A DNA stretch of 64,000 nucleotides from an uncultured Lachnospiraceae bacterium (lineage in GTDB: Bacteria > Bacillota > Clostridia > Lachnospirales > Lachnospiraceae): the NCBI GenBank assembly GCA_947172645.1, contig CAMWBY010000018.1, forward strand, positions 1-64,000, given 5' to 3'. Positions 7,131-16,549 of the stretch are shown here, piece by piece. The position numbers and the translations under genes were made by a program. Numbering within the stretch: the first letter of the stretch is position 1; each line of letters opens with the position of its first letter. The notes under the pieces are model-generated. The model saw only the letters and a list, made by a program, of their open reading frames with translations. It was not told the DNA's origin and did not search any database.

Positions 7131-10100
7131 ATGGGAGAATTATACCGAAATCATGATATTGCTGCAATCAATCCGTTTCAATACGATATTTCCGCACAGG
7201 AATCCGTACAGGAGAATGTAAATCTTTTCCGTGGGGCGGTAAGCTTCTGCTACCAGTTGGCAGAGCTGCCCGCCCGGGGCGGCATTGGCATCGGGCTTCG
7301 GGCGATGTACCAGGGGGAGGTCTGCCAGTTGGCCTCCGTCAGGAATCAGGAAGCGCCTGTCTCCGTTATGGGGTTGGGCTGGGAACTGGAGGAGGAATCT
7401 ATTTCGTGCAATCAGGATGAAATTTATCTTCTTCCCTGCCAACGGCAGTATTATTACGGCACAGACGGTTCCAGGACGCCGCTGTACCGTAGTTTGGTTC
7501 CCTGGCAGCGAGGAACCCTTGGGGCATCCTTCGAGAAAGAGCTTCATAGGAACCAGGTTTCGGAGCGATTGGCACAGGCTTTGCAGTCCCAGGGACTGCC
7601 TGTCACGGCGGGGGCATCGTTGACGGCGGTTGGGCAGAACCGGGTATGCCTGACGGACTTAGAGGAGGAGGAAGTGCTGATAATAGAAAAAGCAGGGACA
7701 GAATACACGATTCTGGACGGAGGGGAAGCATACGAGAATGCCGCCTTCGATTTTTCCCGAATCCGCTATTATCAGGCGTTGGAAGTGTGGAAAATCACGG
7801 ATAAGAACGGAATCACATCTGTGTACGGAGGAAAGGGAGAGGGAGAAAAGGCGGACACGTGCTCCCTGGCAGTTGTCTGGAACGGATGGAAGGGGGCTTC
7901 CTCCTGTACAAGAGATGACAATGGGGAAAGCATGCAGCAGCAGGTTCCGTGGCGTTACCATATCAGCAGGAAATACAACCAGTGGGGAGACCAGGTCAGA
8001 TACCGTTACGGACAGGTGCGCCAACAGGTGGGCGCAGACGGATTGGAATATACCAAAGCATGTTATTTAGAGGAAATGACAGACATGTTTGGTCATCGGG
8101 TTGTATTGCAGTATCAGGACAAGCAGTATGCCTCTGACCCGGAGGACCCCAGGGAATATGAAGACCCATATAAGAAAGCGCCGGACGACTGTGCAGACGT
8201 ATGGCAGCCTTGCTATGAGACGAAGTATTTGCAGGGAATCGAAATCCGCCATCCGGACGGTTTGGTGATGAATAAGGTGGCGCTGTCGTATGAACTGGAC
8301 TGCCCTTATCCGTCAAGGGACGGAAAGACAAGGGGGGATTTGGTAAAAAGATTCCTCACGTCGATTTCACTTGTCAACGGGCATGGAAGGCAGCAGCGCG
8401 TTTCTTTTACCTATATAAAAAGCGGGGAAGTGAACGCGGGGGCAATCAGCGGGATTGTTTACCCCAATGGGACGGCAGTGAAATACACCTATATGGAGAA
8501 GGAGCTGCCTTTTGCGAAAAATACCAGGGTGAACCTTAGAAATCCCTATGGCAAGGGAGCGCCGAAGATATGGTTTGGGGATGACTACTGCCTTGTACTG
8601 TGGGTTGACGGCGACAGGATGTCCGGCAGATTTTATACCTTTTCCGGCAGGTGGCAGGAGTGGAATCCGGGAGAGCATTTCCGGGGGATGAAACCGGACA
8701 GCGTGCGTGCGGTTCAGGGAGAGGGATTTTTGCTTCTGTTAGGCGAATGGACAGCGGGAAGCGGGAGCAGCTGTCTTGTCTTCCATAAAGATGACAGCGT
8801 GGCGTGCAGTTTCGGGGAGCCGGAGCAGACGGATTTGACGGGAAGCGGGTGGACTGTGTGCACTGGGGAAGATTTTTACCTGTTATGGAGCGCTTCTGAA
8901 CGGCGTTTTGAGGGCAAAATGTGGAACCGCCGCATGCGCCGTTGGGAGGAACAGACGCCAGGGCTGCCGCAGCCGGAGATGCATGAGGAGCGGCTTCTTT
9001 GCAGTAATGGGAGATGTGCGGCGGTATTCCGGCTGGATGCTAACCGGAATGAGACGGCATTGTGCCTCTGCGCCCTGGAAGAGCCTTCAGGCTTTTGCAC
9101 GGTGCAGAATGTGCCTTTGCCGGAAATATTCCCGGATAAGGGAGACATAGACGGGCTGTATCTGGACTTTAAACGGGATATGATTGCTCTGTCCGTGATA
9201 ACCGGGCGATACCAGAATGGATTTTACTATGATGGCTATCTCTGGGTGATGAGACAGGAAGAAGGGGAGTACCGGTTAGGGGATTACCAGAGCTTCCGGG
9301 CACAATACGGGCATGACGCGGGAGAAGTGTCAGAGAAAGAACGGTGGGCCGCCCTGATTGTGGACGACAACATGGTCATGGCAGGCGGCAGGCTGTACGC
9401 TTACAATGGAAAAAACTGGCAGGAAAATATCGGACTGGCAAAAGAGAGCGGGCAGACAGACGAAACGGAAGTAGTTTACGCCTATACTCAGGGCTGCGCG
9501 TTAAAGACAGAGTACCACGGGAATGAGATAACAGGGCAATATCTGACGTATCGGGCAAAAGAGGACAGCGTCCGTTGGGGCAGCGTTCCAGTGAAACAAT
9601 TCCATACTGTGCAGGAAGAGGAAGAAAAGCGGGGCATGGCGACGGCATGGGGCAGCATGGTTTCCTGGGATTTAAATCTTTATAACATGGAGGAATTTCG
9701 GAAGGGCGACATGCCTTTTCAGAAAGAGCTTGCGAAGCTCCCGGAGAAGACAGACACTTTCTCCTTGTTCAACCGGGGAGAAAATTATGCGGCATATCAG
9801 CTCAGGGATGAGGACGCGTCCTGCATTATGGTGTTTAAGAACGGGGAAATCCTGGAGAAACGGGAACGGAGAGAGTGTTTTAACCAGGAGCAGGGAGAGG
9901 CAGGAGCGGAGGGAAAACTTCCGGGTAACGCTTTCGCCTGCTATACCTATACGCGGACAGAAAATGATGTAACGGATATCAGTCTCTGCTGGTTAGGCGG
10001 ACGGGGCGTGGAGGAATACAGAAGCAGTTATCAGGTGGAATCGGTCGTATTTGAGGGCGGTTTATTCCGGCGTGGGAAGCGGTTCGAATATGACACCGAC

Positions 10101-13100
10101 TATGCGGTCAGCGATAATATGGCACAAAGCGCCTGCTATTACAGAACCCGCGTCTATCCGGATTTGGGGCCCGGATATGATTATGGGTATACGGACTATT
10201 ATTACCACAATAGCCTGGCGTTGGTGTCTCCGCAGGAGAACCAGGAGCAGGCATCTTTGGCGGACGGACAGTTAATCTGTACCGTAGAATATAATTCCAG
10301 GCGGGAGGAAGTATCCAGGGTTGAGGCGGATTATGTGTATGACAGTAAAGTCTTTATAGAGGGAAAAGAAAGAAACATAGCGGGTGTTATATTAAAGAAG
10401 GCAAATACAAAAACCCGGATTGACGGGGTGGAGAGCCAGGAAGAGATATGGTATCACCCGGGGAACGGGCTTGTGCTGCAGAGCCGGAAACAAAACTATA
10501 ATGCATTGGGGGAGGCGGAGACCTACCGGGAAACCGTGCAATATGGTTTTGAACGGTATGACAGTTTAAGGTTTGGAAACGATGTGACTGCGGTTGCTGG
10601 GCAGGAAATGCGCTACAGCAAGGCACAGGGGGAAGAGCAGGTGATTTCGGCGTCCGCCCGGAGCTACTGCGCATGGGAAAGGGAAGGCAGGCCCTGGGTG
10701 TTCGCCCAACAGGGGACATACCGGTGGCGGGGCGGAGAATACCGGGAATTTCATGCCGGGGAACAAAACCTGACGCCAGGGTGGGAACAGATTTCTTCCG
10801 TGGAGAAGAGAAACAGCCACGGGCTTGTATTGGAAAAACAGGAACCTATGGGAGAATATTTTTCCAGTATCTATGACGCCCAGGGGAAAAATATTACGGC
10901 CACTGTTTCCGGGGCGAGAGTGTCCCTGGGGGAGGCGTTCTATTATGGTTTTGAAGAGTATGAAGAGGCGCCGGATTGGCCTTTGCTGCCGAAGAAGACG
11001 CCAGTTGTCCGGGATTACGCCCATACGGGGAGCAGATGTCTGTGTCTCTTGCCGGGGACGGAGACGGAACCTCTTGTCCGCACGGTGAGAGGGCTTTCGG
11101 CGGAAAAGGAATTTATGCTGCAATGTTGGTCGGAGAAAGGGCAAGGCTGCGAGGCGGGCGTAAGGTTTGTATTTTCCGACGGGACAGTCAGGGAGGAAAA
11201 ATTATCCCAGGGCGAAGGATGGCAGGCAAACATATTCTTTATCCATCTTGCGCCGGGGCGGCAAGGCAATGCAGTCTGCCGGATTTATTTCTACAACAGG
11301 GGCAGTTCGCCGGTCTATCTGGACAACCTGAGTATGAGCTTTCCGAAAATGCCGGTCAGCGCAAGAATCTATCATCAGAAGGGAACCCTTTTTACCGGTA
11401 TGGTGGGCGCTTACGATGAATGCGAAGAGTCCGTATATGATGATTGGCACAGGAAAATAGGAAGCACAAGCCACGATATGGGGATGACGGAATGGAAGGC
11501 GGCGGGGCTTGGCAGCTTGGCGAATGCCGTGTGGAATACGCTTTTTATGGCCAAGGCTTGCGGCAGCAGCGCATACGAGAAGTTCGACGGGCTTGGGAGA
11601 TGGAGAGCGCGTTGGAACGTGGAAGGGGACTGGACGACGGCGCAGGATGCGGATAATGGAGAATGGGTGCTCTGCCATAGGGGCGGGGAGAAAGCGTCCC
11701 TCACTTATAACGCGGCGCCGATGCTGTACAACGGTTATGCGGCAGGTTTCCTGGCGGATTTGGACAGTGCGTCGCAGTTTGAAGTCACCCTTGCGCCGGG
11801 GCTGACGGTCTGTTGGAAGGACGGCACATACTGTCTCAGTGATTCCGACAGCGGGACGAAGAAAGAAGTGAAGAAAGAGACGCCGGGGCGTCACTGGATT
11901 CTCCTCTTTGGGGAGACGGTAGCCCTGGTGGCGGACGGCGCGTTAATTTTCAGCTATCTTCCGGCAGGCAAGAGGGACGGCGTATTCGGCGTCCGGGCGT
12001 CCGGGGAAGTGAAAATTGGCGGGATATTGCTTGGCGGGAAGCCTCAGGCAGGGATGCAGTATTTCGACAAAACCGGGCATTTTCTGCAAGGGCATTCCCT
12101 GAATGGGACGGAATTTACAGTGACGGCAATGGGTTATGACGGATGCGGGAGGGCGATTTACCACACGAAGCCGGTTCGCTTTGCGGGCGTCCCTGGCAAA
12201 GAGCCGCTGCGTTTTCGGGAGAGTTTTGTAACAGGCGTCGATGAAAAAGGAGTGATGCACGGGGAAGCGGCGGAGGCGCACCCGGAGGACGAAGGGTATC
12301 CCTATGCGGGGCAGCGGTACGAGGACAGCCCCAACGGCAGGTTGGCGGAATCCGGTTCGCCGGGCAGGCTTCTGGCGATGAGAAAGGAGAGGGGGACTTC
12401 CCATACCACCCGTTATGTTTACGGCTGTAACAAGGAGGCGACGGATGGGCTTCCGCTTCCAGCAGGAAAATACTATAAGATACAGATAACCAACCCTAAT
12501 GGGGATGTTACGCTTCAATATCAGGACAGCAGAGGGGAGAAAGTGGCGGAAATAGTCCGCCTGTCGGATAAGGAGCTGATTACCTCCTACATAACAGAAT
12601 ACCGCAAGGAGGGTGTCGTCAAAGAAATCCGGTTCCCGGCATGGTATGAAAAAGAGCGGGAAGGACATGAAAAGTTCGTATGCCGGCAGACTGGCGATTA
12701 CGCGGGGATGGCTTCGGAGATGTCCGAACCGGATACGGGCGTTACCAATTTCTTCTATTTGGAGGATGGCAGGCTGCGTTTTTCACAGGATGAGGCACAG
12801 AGAAAAAAGGGGATGATTGGCTACCGGAAATATGATGAGGCGAAGCAGGTCACGGAGGAAGGAAGTTTTCCGGGAACATGGAACACGGAACTTTTCCGCA
12901 GCCATAGGAGGGACTGCGGAGAATGGCCGGGAGAAGAGCAGGGGGCAGCGCCCAGGATACGGTACTGTTATGACGGGAACAGGACGCTTTGTGAAATGGG
13001 AGAACTGACCCAGACAGCCACGAAGAGTCAGGACGGGCAGGTTTCGGTTCTTTCCCGGATGGAATATGACAGTAAGCACAGGATGTGCGCGAAACAGGTG

Positions 13101-15383
13101 CAGTTATCCGGGGAAGGTGTTCCGGGGAAGGAAGCGGCTTTCCGGCAGTCCTATACTTATGACACGGCGCAGAAACTGCTCGGCATCACATACTCGGACG
13201 GAAACAAGGTGTTCTTCGAATACGACCAGGAGGGAAAGATAAAGCAGGTAAAAAACAAGCAGGGAGAAAGCCTTCTTTCTTATACCTACAACCAAAGCGA
13301 CCAGATAGAGCAAGTGGCGCAGGGGACAGAAGGGCAGGGACGGATAACATATACTTACCATCCCAATGGCTGGCCTCTTAGAATCGACGGGCCGCTGTTG
13401 GAGGAGAACCTCACCTATGCGAAATCAGACAGCGAGGGGCCCTTCCAGGGAAAACTGAGCCGGATTGAAGTGAAACTGAAGCTGCCGGAGCAGTTGCGGA
13501 AAAAGGCAGGGGAAGGAAAAGTGCCTTCCGTTGTCCGGTATGATATTACTTATGACAAGGCGGGCAGGCTTGCCAGCGCACTATGCACTGCCGACGGGAA
13601 AGAGTATCCGGAATGGTCCTTGGGGGCATCGAGCCCGGTTCAGTATGACGCCAACGGGAATATTATAAAAATCCAGGCGGGAAAAGATATCGAGTGGTAT
13701 CTTTACAATACAGGGACAAACCAGGTTAGCCATACGGATAAAGCGGGTGATATTACTTATGATGAAAATGGTCGGGTGACGGGGGTTCCCCGGCGCGGCA
13801 TCATCAAGGTTTCGTATCCTGAGTCCGGCTGCCTTCCAAACCGCCTGGAGACAGAGGACGGGACGGCGGAGTACTGGTATGATGAAAATGGGCGGCGCAT
13901 CGGCAAGGCGGAAGGGGATTTGCAGACTATCTATCTTCGAAACGCAGAGGGAAATGTCATCGAGGAAATCCGGTTTTCCAAAGGGGAAAAAGAGGGAAGC
14001 ATGCAGTACCTCTATGGGAGTAACGGGCTCTCCGGCTATTTTAAGGACGGAGTCTTCCGGTATGCCCATGTAGACCACATCGGTTCGCTGAGAGGAATCA
14101 CCGGGGCCGACGGTACGGTGCTGTCCGCATACCAATATGCGCCTTTTGGGGAACCAAGCGTCTTATCCGGGGAAGAGCCGTCCTGTATTCAGGGCTTTGC
14201 GGGCTATGAATGGGAGAAGACGGGAGGACTTTATTTCTCGGGAGGAAGACTGTACGACCCGGCGCTGCGGAGATTTTACGGGGCTGACCCGAAGCGGCAG
14301 TATGCATCACCCTATGTGTACTGCGGAAATGACCCTTTTTCCATGGTGGACCCGGACGGGGAAAGCTCATGGTGGGCATGCCTGATTGGCATCATAGTCG
14401 GCCTTGTGGCGACCATAGTGACGGCGGGAGTGGGCGGTTTTGTGGCAGCCGCAGCCGCAGCAAGCGATATTGGCGCGTCGGTGGCGGCGAGTGTGGCAGG
14501 CGCTGTTGCAGGGGCGGCGGGAAGCGTCGTGGGGACAACGGTAACAGCAGCTATTGATACGGAACCTATCACCGCGTCTATGCTGCTTGGCTCTTTGGCA
14601 TCAGGCGCTATCGGCGGAGCAGCCGGAGGGTTGGGCGGAATTGGGCAGCCGGTTATGAGGGCGGCGGCCCAGGCCGGATATGGCACAATCAGCCAGCTGA
14701 CCAGGGTAGGGTTGGCGGTATCCGCCGCTGCGGGAGTGGTGGGCGGAGCCGCCGGTGTCGCGGAAACGGCTATCGGTGGAGGTTCTTTTAAGGATGCAAA
14801 AACCTGGATTTCCGTTGGAATCGGCGCATTAACGGGGATGGGGGCGGCGTTTCTTTCCAGTAACGCTCTCTTTGGGCTGATGAATATTATGCCTGTTCCG
14901 GCAGGCGCAAATGTCGCAATAAGGGATTTGTATGATGCGCAGCCGGCGCTTCGGCCAAATTACAGAAGGATGTACAGACAGTTTGGAGGGAACAATTTCG
15001 TCGCATTTATACCTGGGGAACAGTTTGTGCGCATAGGAAATTATATGTTAAGAAATGATATAAATCCTTTTGCGCTCAACGGGAATCATTACGATGTGCT
15101 CGCGGTCCATGGGCTTGGCCGGCGTTTCTTCCCGGTAATCAATGGAGAGATGCATTTTATGTACCAGAGGGAGTTTATTGCCGCGCTGACAAGGGAATAT
15201 CCGGATATCGTAGGCGGTGGAAACGGGCCGTTAAAGCTGATGGTCTGTTTCTCCAATATGTTTGGGAAGTACTCCAACGCGCAGGCGTTGGCGGACGCCA
15301 CGCAGAGGCAGACCTATGGCACGCTGGGCGCCACCTATCCTGCCAGGGAGAATCATTGGCTGCTGCGCAATCCGCGCCCGTAA
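7131..15383 (+). CDS. Giant Rhs/YD-repeat protein with variable C-terminal domain
   Basis: 2750 residues, no signal peptide. The N-terminal half contains YD-type strands and several beta-rich insert domains, including a probable carbohydrate-binding jelly roll (about 1270-1410, with an AHTGSRCLCLLPG motif). YD repeats dominate about 1950-2290. The conserved Rhs core lies at about 2290-2410 (YAHVDHIGSLRGITG, YAPFGEP, GYEWEKTGGLYFSGGRLYDP, then DPFSMVDPDG). After the DPDG boundary comes a Gly/Ala-rich hydrophobic stretch (about 2412-2600), then a terminal domain of about 130 residues with H2660 in LAVHGLG and C2706 in LMVCFSN. By family knowledge the Rhs shell encloses a C-terminal effector that is released by cleavage near the core motif. 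No obvious immunity gene follows. Export route unknown. Confidence 0.9.
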   Translation: MGELYRNHDIAAINPFQYDISAQESVQENVNLFRGAVSFCYQLAELPARGGIGIGLRAMYQGEVCQLASVRNQEAPVSVMGLGWELEEESISCNQDEIYLLPCQRQYYYGTDGSRTPLYRSLVPWQRGTLGASFEKELHRNQVSERLAQALQSQGLPVTAGASLTAVGQNRVCLTDLEEEEVLIIEKAGTEYTILDGGEAYENAAFDFSRIRYYQALEVWKITDKNGITSVYGGKGEGEKADTCSLAVVWNGWKGASSCTRDDNGESMQQQVPWRYHISRKYNQWGDQVRYRYGQVRQQVGADGLEYTKACYLEEMTDMFGHRVVLQYQDKQYASDPEDPREYEDPYKKAPDDCADVWQPCYETKYLQGIEIRHPDGLVMNKVALSYELDCPYPSRDGKTRGDLVKRFLTSISLVNGHGRQQRVSFTYIKSGEVNAGAISGIVYPNGTAVKYTYMEKELPFAKNTRVNLRNPYGKGAPKIWFGDDYCLVLWVDGDRMSGRFYTFSGRWQEWNPGEHFRGMKPDSVRAVQGEGFLLLLGEWTAGSGSSCLVFHKDDSVACSFGEPEQTDLTGSGWTVCTGEDFYLLWSASERRFEGKMWNRRMRRWEEQTPGLPQPEMHEERLLCSNGRCAAVFRLDANRNETALCLCALEEPSGFCTVQNVPLPEIFPDKGDIDGLYLDFKRDMIALSVITGRYQNGFYYDGYLWVMRQEEGEYRLGDYQSFRAQYGHDAGEVSEKERWAALIVDDNMVMAGGRLYAYNGKNWQENIGLAKESGQTDETEVVYAYTQGCALKTEYHGNEITGQYLTYRAKEDSVRWGSVPVKQFHTVQEEEEKRGMATAWGSMVSWDLNLYNMEEFRKGDMPFQKELAKLPEKTDTFSLFNRGENYAAYQLRDEDASCIMVFKNGEILEKRERRECFNQEQGEAGAEGKLPGNAFACYTYTRTENDVTDISLCWLGGRGVEEYRSSYQVESVVFEGGLFRRGKRFEYDTDYAVSDNMAQSACYYRTRVYPDLGPGYDYGYTDYYYHNSLALVSPQENQEQASLADGQLICTVEYNSRREEVSRVEADYVYDSKVFIEGKERNIAGVILKKANTKTRIDGVESQEEIWYHPGNGLVLQSRKQNYNALGEAETYRETVQYGFERYDSLRFGNDVTAVAGQEMRYSKAQGEEQVISASARSYCAWEREGRPWVFAQQGTYRWRGGEYREFHAGEQNLTPGWEQISSVEKRNSHGLVLEKQEPMGEYFSSIYDAQGKNITATVSGARVSLGEAFYYGFEEYEEAPDWPLLPKKTPVVRDYAHTGSRCLCLLPGTETEPLVRTVRGLSAEKEFMLQCWSEKGQGCEAGVRFVFSDGTVREEKLSQGEGWQANIFFIHLAPGRQGNAVCRIYFYNRGSSPVYLDNLSMSFPKMPVSARIYHQKGTLFTGMVGAYDECEESVYDDWHRKIGSTSHDMGMTEWKAAGLGSLANAVWNTLFMAKACGSSAYEKFDGLGRWRARWNVEGDWTTAQDADNGEWVLCHRGGEKASLTYNAAPMLYNGYAAGFLADLDSASQFEVTLAPGLTVCWKDGTYCLSDSDSGTKKEVKKETPGRHWILLFGETVALVADGALIFSYLPAGKRDGVFGVRASGEVKIGGILLGGKPQAGMQYFDKTGHFLQGHSLNGTEFTVTAMGYDGCGRAIYHTKPVRFAGVPGKEPLRFRESFVTGVDEKGVMHGEAAEAHPEDEGYPYAGQRYEDSPNGRLAESGSPGRLLAMRKERGTSHTTRYVYGCNKEATDGLPLPAGKYYKIQITNPNGDVTLQYQDSRGEKVAEIVRLSDKELITSYITEYRKEGVVKEIRFPAWYEKEREGHEKFVCRQTGDYAGMASEMSEPDTGVTNFFYLEDGRLRFSQDEAQRKKGMIGYRKYDEAKQVTEEGSFPGTWNTELFRSHRRDCGEWPGEEQGAAPRIRYCYDGNRTLCEMGELTQTATKSQDGQVSVLSRMEYDSKHRMCAKQVQLSGEGVPGKEAAFRQSYTYDTAQKLLGITYSDGNKVFFEYDQEGKIKQVKNKQGESLLSYTYNQSDQIEQVAQGTEGQGRITYTYHPNGWPLRIDGPLLEENLTYAKSDSEGPFQGKLSRIEVKLKLPEQLRKKAGEGKVPSVVRYDITYDKAGRLASALCTADGKEYPEWSLGASSPVQYDANGNIIKIQAGKDIEWYLYNTGTNQVSHTDKAGDITYDENGRVTGVPRRGIIKVSYPESGCLPNRLETEDGTAEYWYDENGRRIGKAEGDLQTIYLRNAEGNVIEEIRFSKGEKEGSMQYLYGSNGLSGYFKDGVFRYAHVDHIGSLRGITGADGTVLSAYQYAPFGEPSVLSGEEPSCIQGFAGYEWEKTGGLYFSGGRLYDPALRRFYGADPKRQYASPYVYCGNDPFSMVDPDGESSWWACLIGIIVGLVATIVTAGVGGFVAAAAAASDIGASVAASVAGAVAGAAGSVVGTTVTAAIDTEPITASMLLGSLASGAIGGAAGGLGGIGQPVMRAAAQAGYGTISQLTRVGLAVSAAAGVVGGAAGVAETAIGGGSFKDAKTWISVGIGALTGMGAAFLSSNALFGLMNIMPVPAGANVAIRDLYDAQPALRPNYRRMYRQFGGNNFVAFIPGEQFVRIGNYMLRNDINPFALNGNHYDVLAVHGLGRRFFPVINGEMHFMYQREFIAALTREYPDIVGGGNGPLKLMVCFSNMFGKYSNAQALADATQRQTYGTLGATYPARENHWLLRNPRP

Positions 15384-15442
15384 CAGGCCGGACTCCGGTT
15401 TCACTGCGCCCACAAGTGTCCATGGGCTATGATTGGACAGGC

Positions 15443-15471
15443 TTTACACTTCCCGGCAAAACCGCTATAAT
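15443..15471 (+). promoter_or_regulatory. Sigma-A-type promoter before the AIM24-family gene
   Basis: TTTACA at 15443-15448, a 17-bp spacer, then a perfect TATAAT at 15466-15471. It lies 140 bp before the AIM24-like gene, giving that gene its own transcription start independent of the Rhs operon. Confidence 0.65.
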
Positions 15472-15610
15472 AAATGTGTTAATTGACAGTCATATGACAA
15501 TTATATCAATTTAAGGGCGGTGAAAGGATGGTAAAAGCCTTCAGCCATTAAAAGATATATTTCAGTCAATGCTGGAAGATGATTAGTATGCTACGAAGGG
15601 GGAATTTATT

Positions 15611-16291
15611 ATGAGGTACAGGATAATCGGAGACACGATGCCGGCTGTGGAAGTGGTTTTTGACGCGCCGGGAGAATCGATGTATACGCAGTCGGGCGGT
15701 ATGGCGTGGATGTCAGACGGGATTTCTATGGATTCTAACATGAGAGGCGGGCTTGGCAAAAGCATTGGCAGGATGTTCTCCGGGGAATCTTTGTTTATGG
15801 CCACGTATAAGGCGGAACGTCCGGGCACCATGGTAGCATTCGCTTCTACGGTTGCCGGGGAAGTGCTTCCCATCGATGTGGGGCAGAATGGAGGCATGAT
15901 TTGCCAGAAGGGCGCCTTCCTCTGCGCGCAGGAGACGGTAAACCTGAATGTGACATTTACCAAGAAATTTTCCGCTGGGTTGTTCGGCGGGGAAGGATTT
16001 ATCTTACAGGATATCAGCGGAACCGGTATGGTCTTCCTTGAGATTGACGGCAATAAAGTGGTGAAAGACTTAGCGCCTGGCGAGGTGCTCAAGGTGGACA
16101 CAGGAAATGTGGTTGCATTCGAGCGGTCAGTGGCATATGAGATAGAAACCGTAAAGGGACTGAAAAATATCTTCCTGGGCGGCGAGGGCCTTTTCTTAAC
16201 GAAATTGACAGGGCCGGGCAGGGTGATTCTGCAGACGCAGAACTTCAATGAGTTTGCAGGGCGGATTATCAGGATGGTGCCTTCCAGGTAG
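15611..16291 (+). CDS. AIM24/TIGR00266 family protein
   Basis: 226 residues, glycine-rich and almost entirely beta. It shows the family pattern: an N-terminal MRYRIIGDTMPAVEVVFDAPGESMYTQSGGMAWM, then a GGxxKSIGRMFSGESLF motif, a central ISGTGMVFLEIDG strand pair, and a C-terminal LTGPGRVILQTQ. The length is usual for bacterial members. Their function is not established; the fungal namesake AIM24 is mitochondrial. It has its own promoter and follows the Rhs gene at a distance, so a link with the Rhs module is only positional. GGGGG lies upstream of the ATG. Confidence 0.85.
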   Translation: MRYRIIGDTMPAVEVVFDAPGESMYTQSGGMAWMSDGISMDSNMRGGLGKSIGRMFSGESLFMATYKAERPGTMVAFASTVAGEVLPIDVGQNGGMICQKGAFLCAQETVNLNVTFTKKFSAGLFGGEGFILQDISGTGMVFLEIDGNKVVKDLAPGEVLKVDTGNVVAFERSVAYEIETVKGLKNIFLGGEGLFLTKLTGPGRVILQTQNFNEFAGRIIRMVPSR

Positions 16292-16374
16292 GAAGAATAC
16301 ATATGCATTCTCGGAGTATCTTTGCGCCTGATTTTGTGGGATGATTTTTAGGATAGATGGGATATGAAGGATTT

Positions 16375-16424
16375 TCCGGGAAAATACAGCTGTTATTTTA
16401 AGTATAGGCTGTATTTTTCCGGGA
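16375..16424 (+). terminator. Long hairpin after the AIM24-family gene
   Basis: CCGGGAAAATACAGC (16376-16390) can pair with GCTGTATTTTTCCGG (16408-16422) with one mismatch. There is no T-run directly after the stem, but the right arm is T-rich, so it may terminate transcription or act on the opposite strand. Confidence 0.45.
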
Positions 16425-16466
16425 TAGTCTATTCATATCCCTTTTTTGTGATTGTGCACTGTTATA

Positions 16467-16496
16467 TTGACAAATATGAAAATAACGGGTTATAAT
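16467..16496 (+). promoter_or_regulatory. Strong sigma-A-type promoter of the AlbA_2 regulator gene
   Basis: Perfect TTGACA at 16467-16472, an 18-bp spacer and perfect TATAAT at 16491-16496. It lies 53 bp before the ATG at 16550. Confidence 0.75.
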
Positions 16497-16549
16497 TAAT
16501 TAAATAACGAAATGAAAATTATTTACTGTGGCATAAGGAGGCGGTGTCT

